Assembly: GCF_002150505.1 (NCBI RefSeq)
Contig: NZ_MSSV01000007.1
Location: 248,001 to 312,000, forward strand
Direction of reading: 5' to 3'
Source: Algoriphagus ratkowskyi
Lineage (GTDB): Bacteria; Bacteroidota; Bacteroidia; Cytophagales; Cyclobacteriaceae
DNA length: 64,000 nucleotides
Within the stretch, counting starts at the first letter, position 1, and each line of letters starts with the position of its first letter. Below, one piece after another: positions 63,998-64,000 of the stretch. The notes under the pieces were generated by a model. It was not told the DNA's origin and searched no databases. It saw nothing but the letters and a program-made list of their open reading frames with translations. The position numbers and the translations under genes are program-made.

Positions 63998-64000
63998 TGG

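Noticed and set aside
1..64000. CRISPR array
   Set aside because: No regularly spaced direct repeats with unique spacers were seen.
29671..64000. Second copy of the ssrA 3' end (right attachment site)
   Set aside because: Reading by eye found no stretch matching GAGTTCGAATCTCACC; the right end is probably outside the window, though a very short core could be missed.

Overview
The window looks like a piece of a Bacteroidota chromosome, most likely a Cytophagales/Cyclobacteriaceae-type organism. The evidence is the tmRNA tag (GEESYAMAA), exact Bacteroidota -7 boxes (TAnnTTTG), a SusC/SusD pair, RteC, and a traE-to-traN type conjugation operon. No database search was possible, so family names come from motifs and gene order.

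Layout. 1-269 is the N-terminus of dnaX and 453-855 is ssrA (tmRNA); both are core chromosome. A large serine recombinase (819-2369) reads antisense into the 3' end of ssrA, so an integrated element appears to start there. No second copy of the ssrA end was found, so the right boundary is probably outside the window. 2.4-3.4 kb holds decayed sequence. 3.4-15.4 kb is a polymorphic-toxin locus: beta-barrel/coiled-coil protein, YD/PKD protein, giant RHS protein, immunity-like genes, an orphan toxin tip, a fibre-like protein and a small repeat protein. 16-18 kb carries RadC-like and DUF932 genes. 18.4-29.7 kb is a type IV secretion operon headed by rteC, with no relaxase or coupling protein visible. 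A membrane-bound LytTR regulator is divergent from it.

31-44 kb carries a lone FtsX-type permease, a class I terpene synthase in one operon with a Crp-like regulator, two strong palindromes, and a SusC/SusD/TlpA set facing a MauE/DoxX membrane protein and a tiny exported protein with a highly structured leader.

44-61 kb is a defence-like zone. It holds an FRG-domain protein, a tightly overlapping four-gene system (MBL hydrolase, trypsin-like protease, small middle component, zinc-hook ABC ATPase), a DUF262 + HEPN pair and a split HipA kinase in reversed order. It also holds an IS3-type element sitting inside a terminator palindrome, and many broken genes (an amber-interrupted exported protein, yhcG broken by a 19-bp insertion, truncated rloB, and channel and helix-turn-helix remnants). 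62-64 kb carries small unknown genes and a lipoprotein.

Best candidates for little-described biology are the 46.5-51.2 kb four-gene system, the terpene synthase/Crp operon, the DUF262-HEPN pair, the split HipA operon, and the 16-mer found both inside broken yhcG and beside an intergenic repeat.
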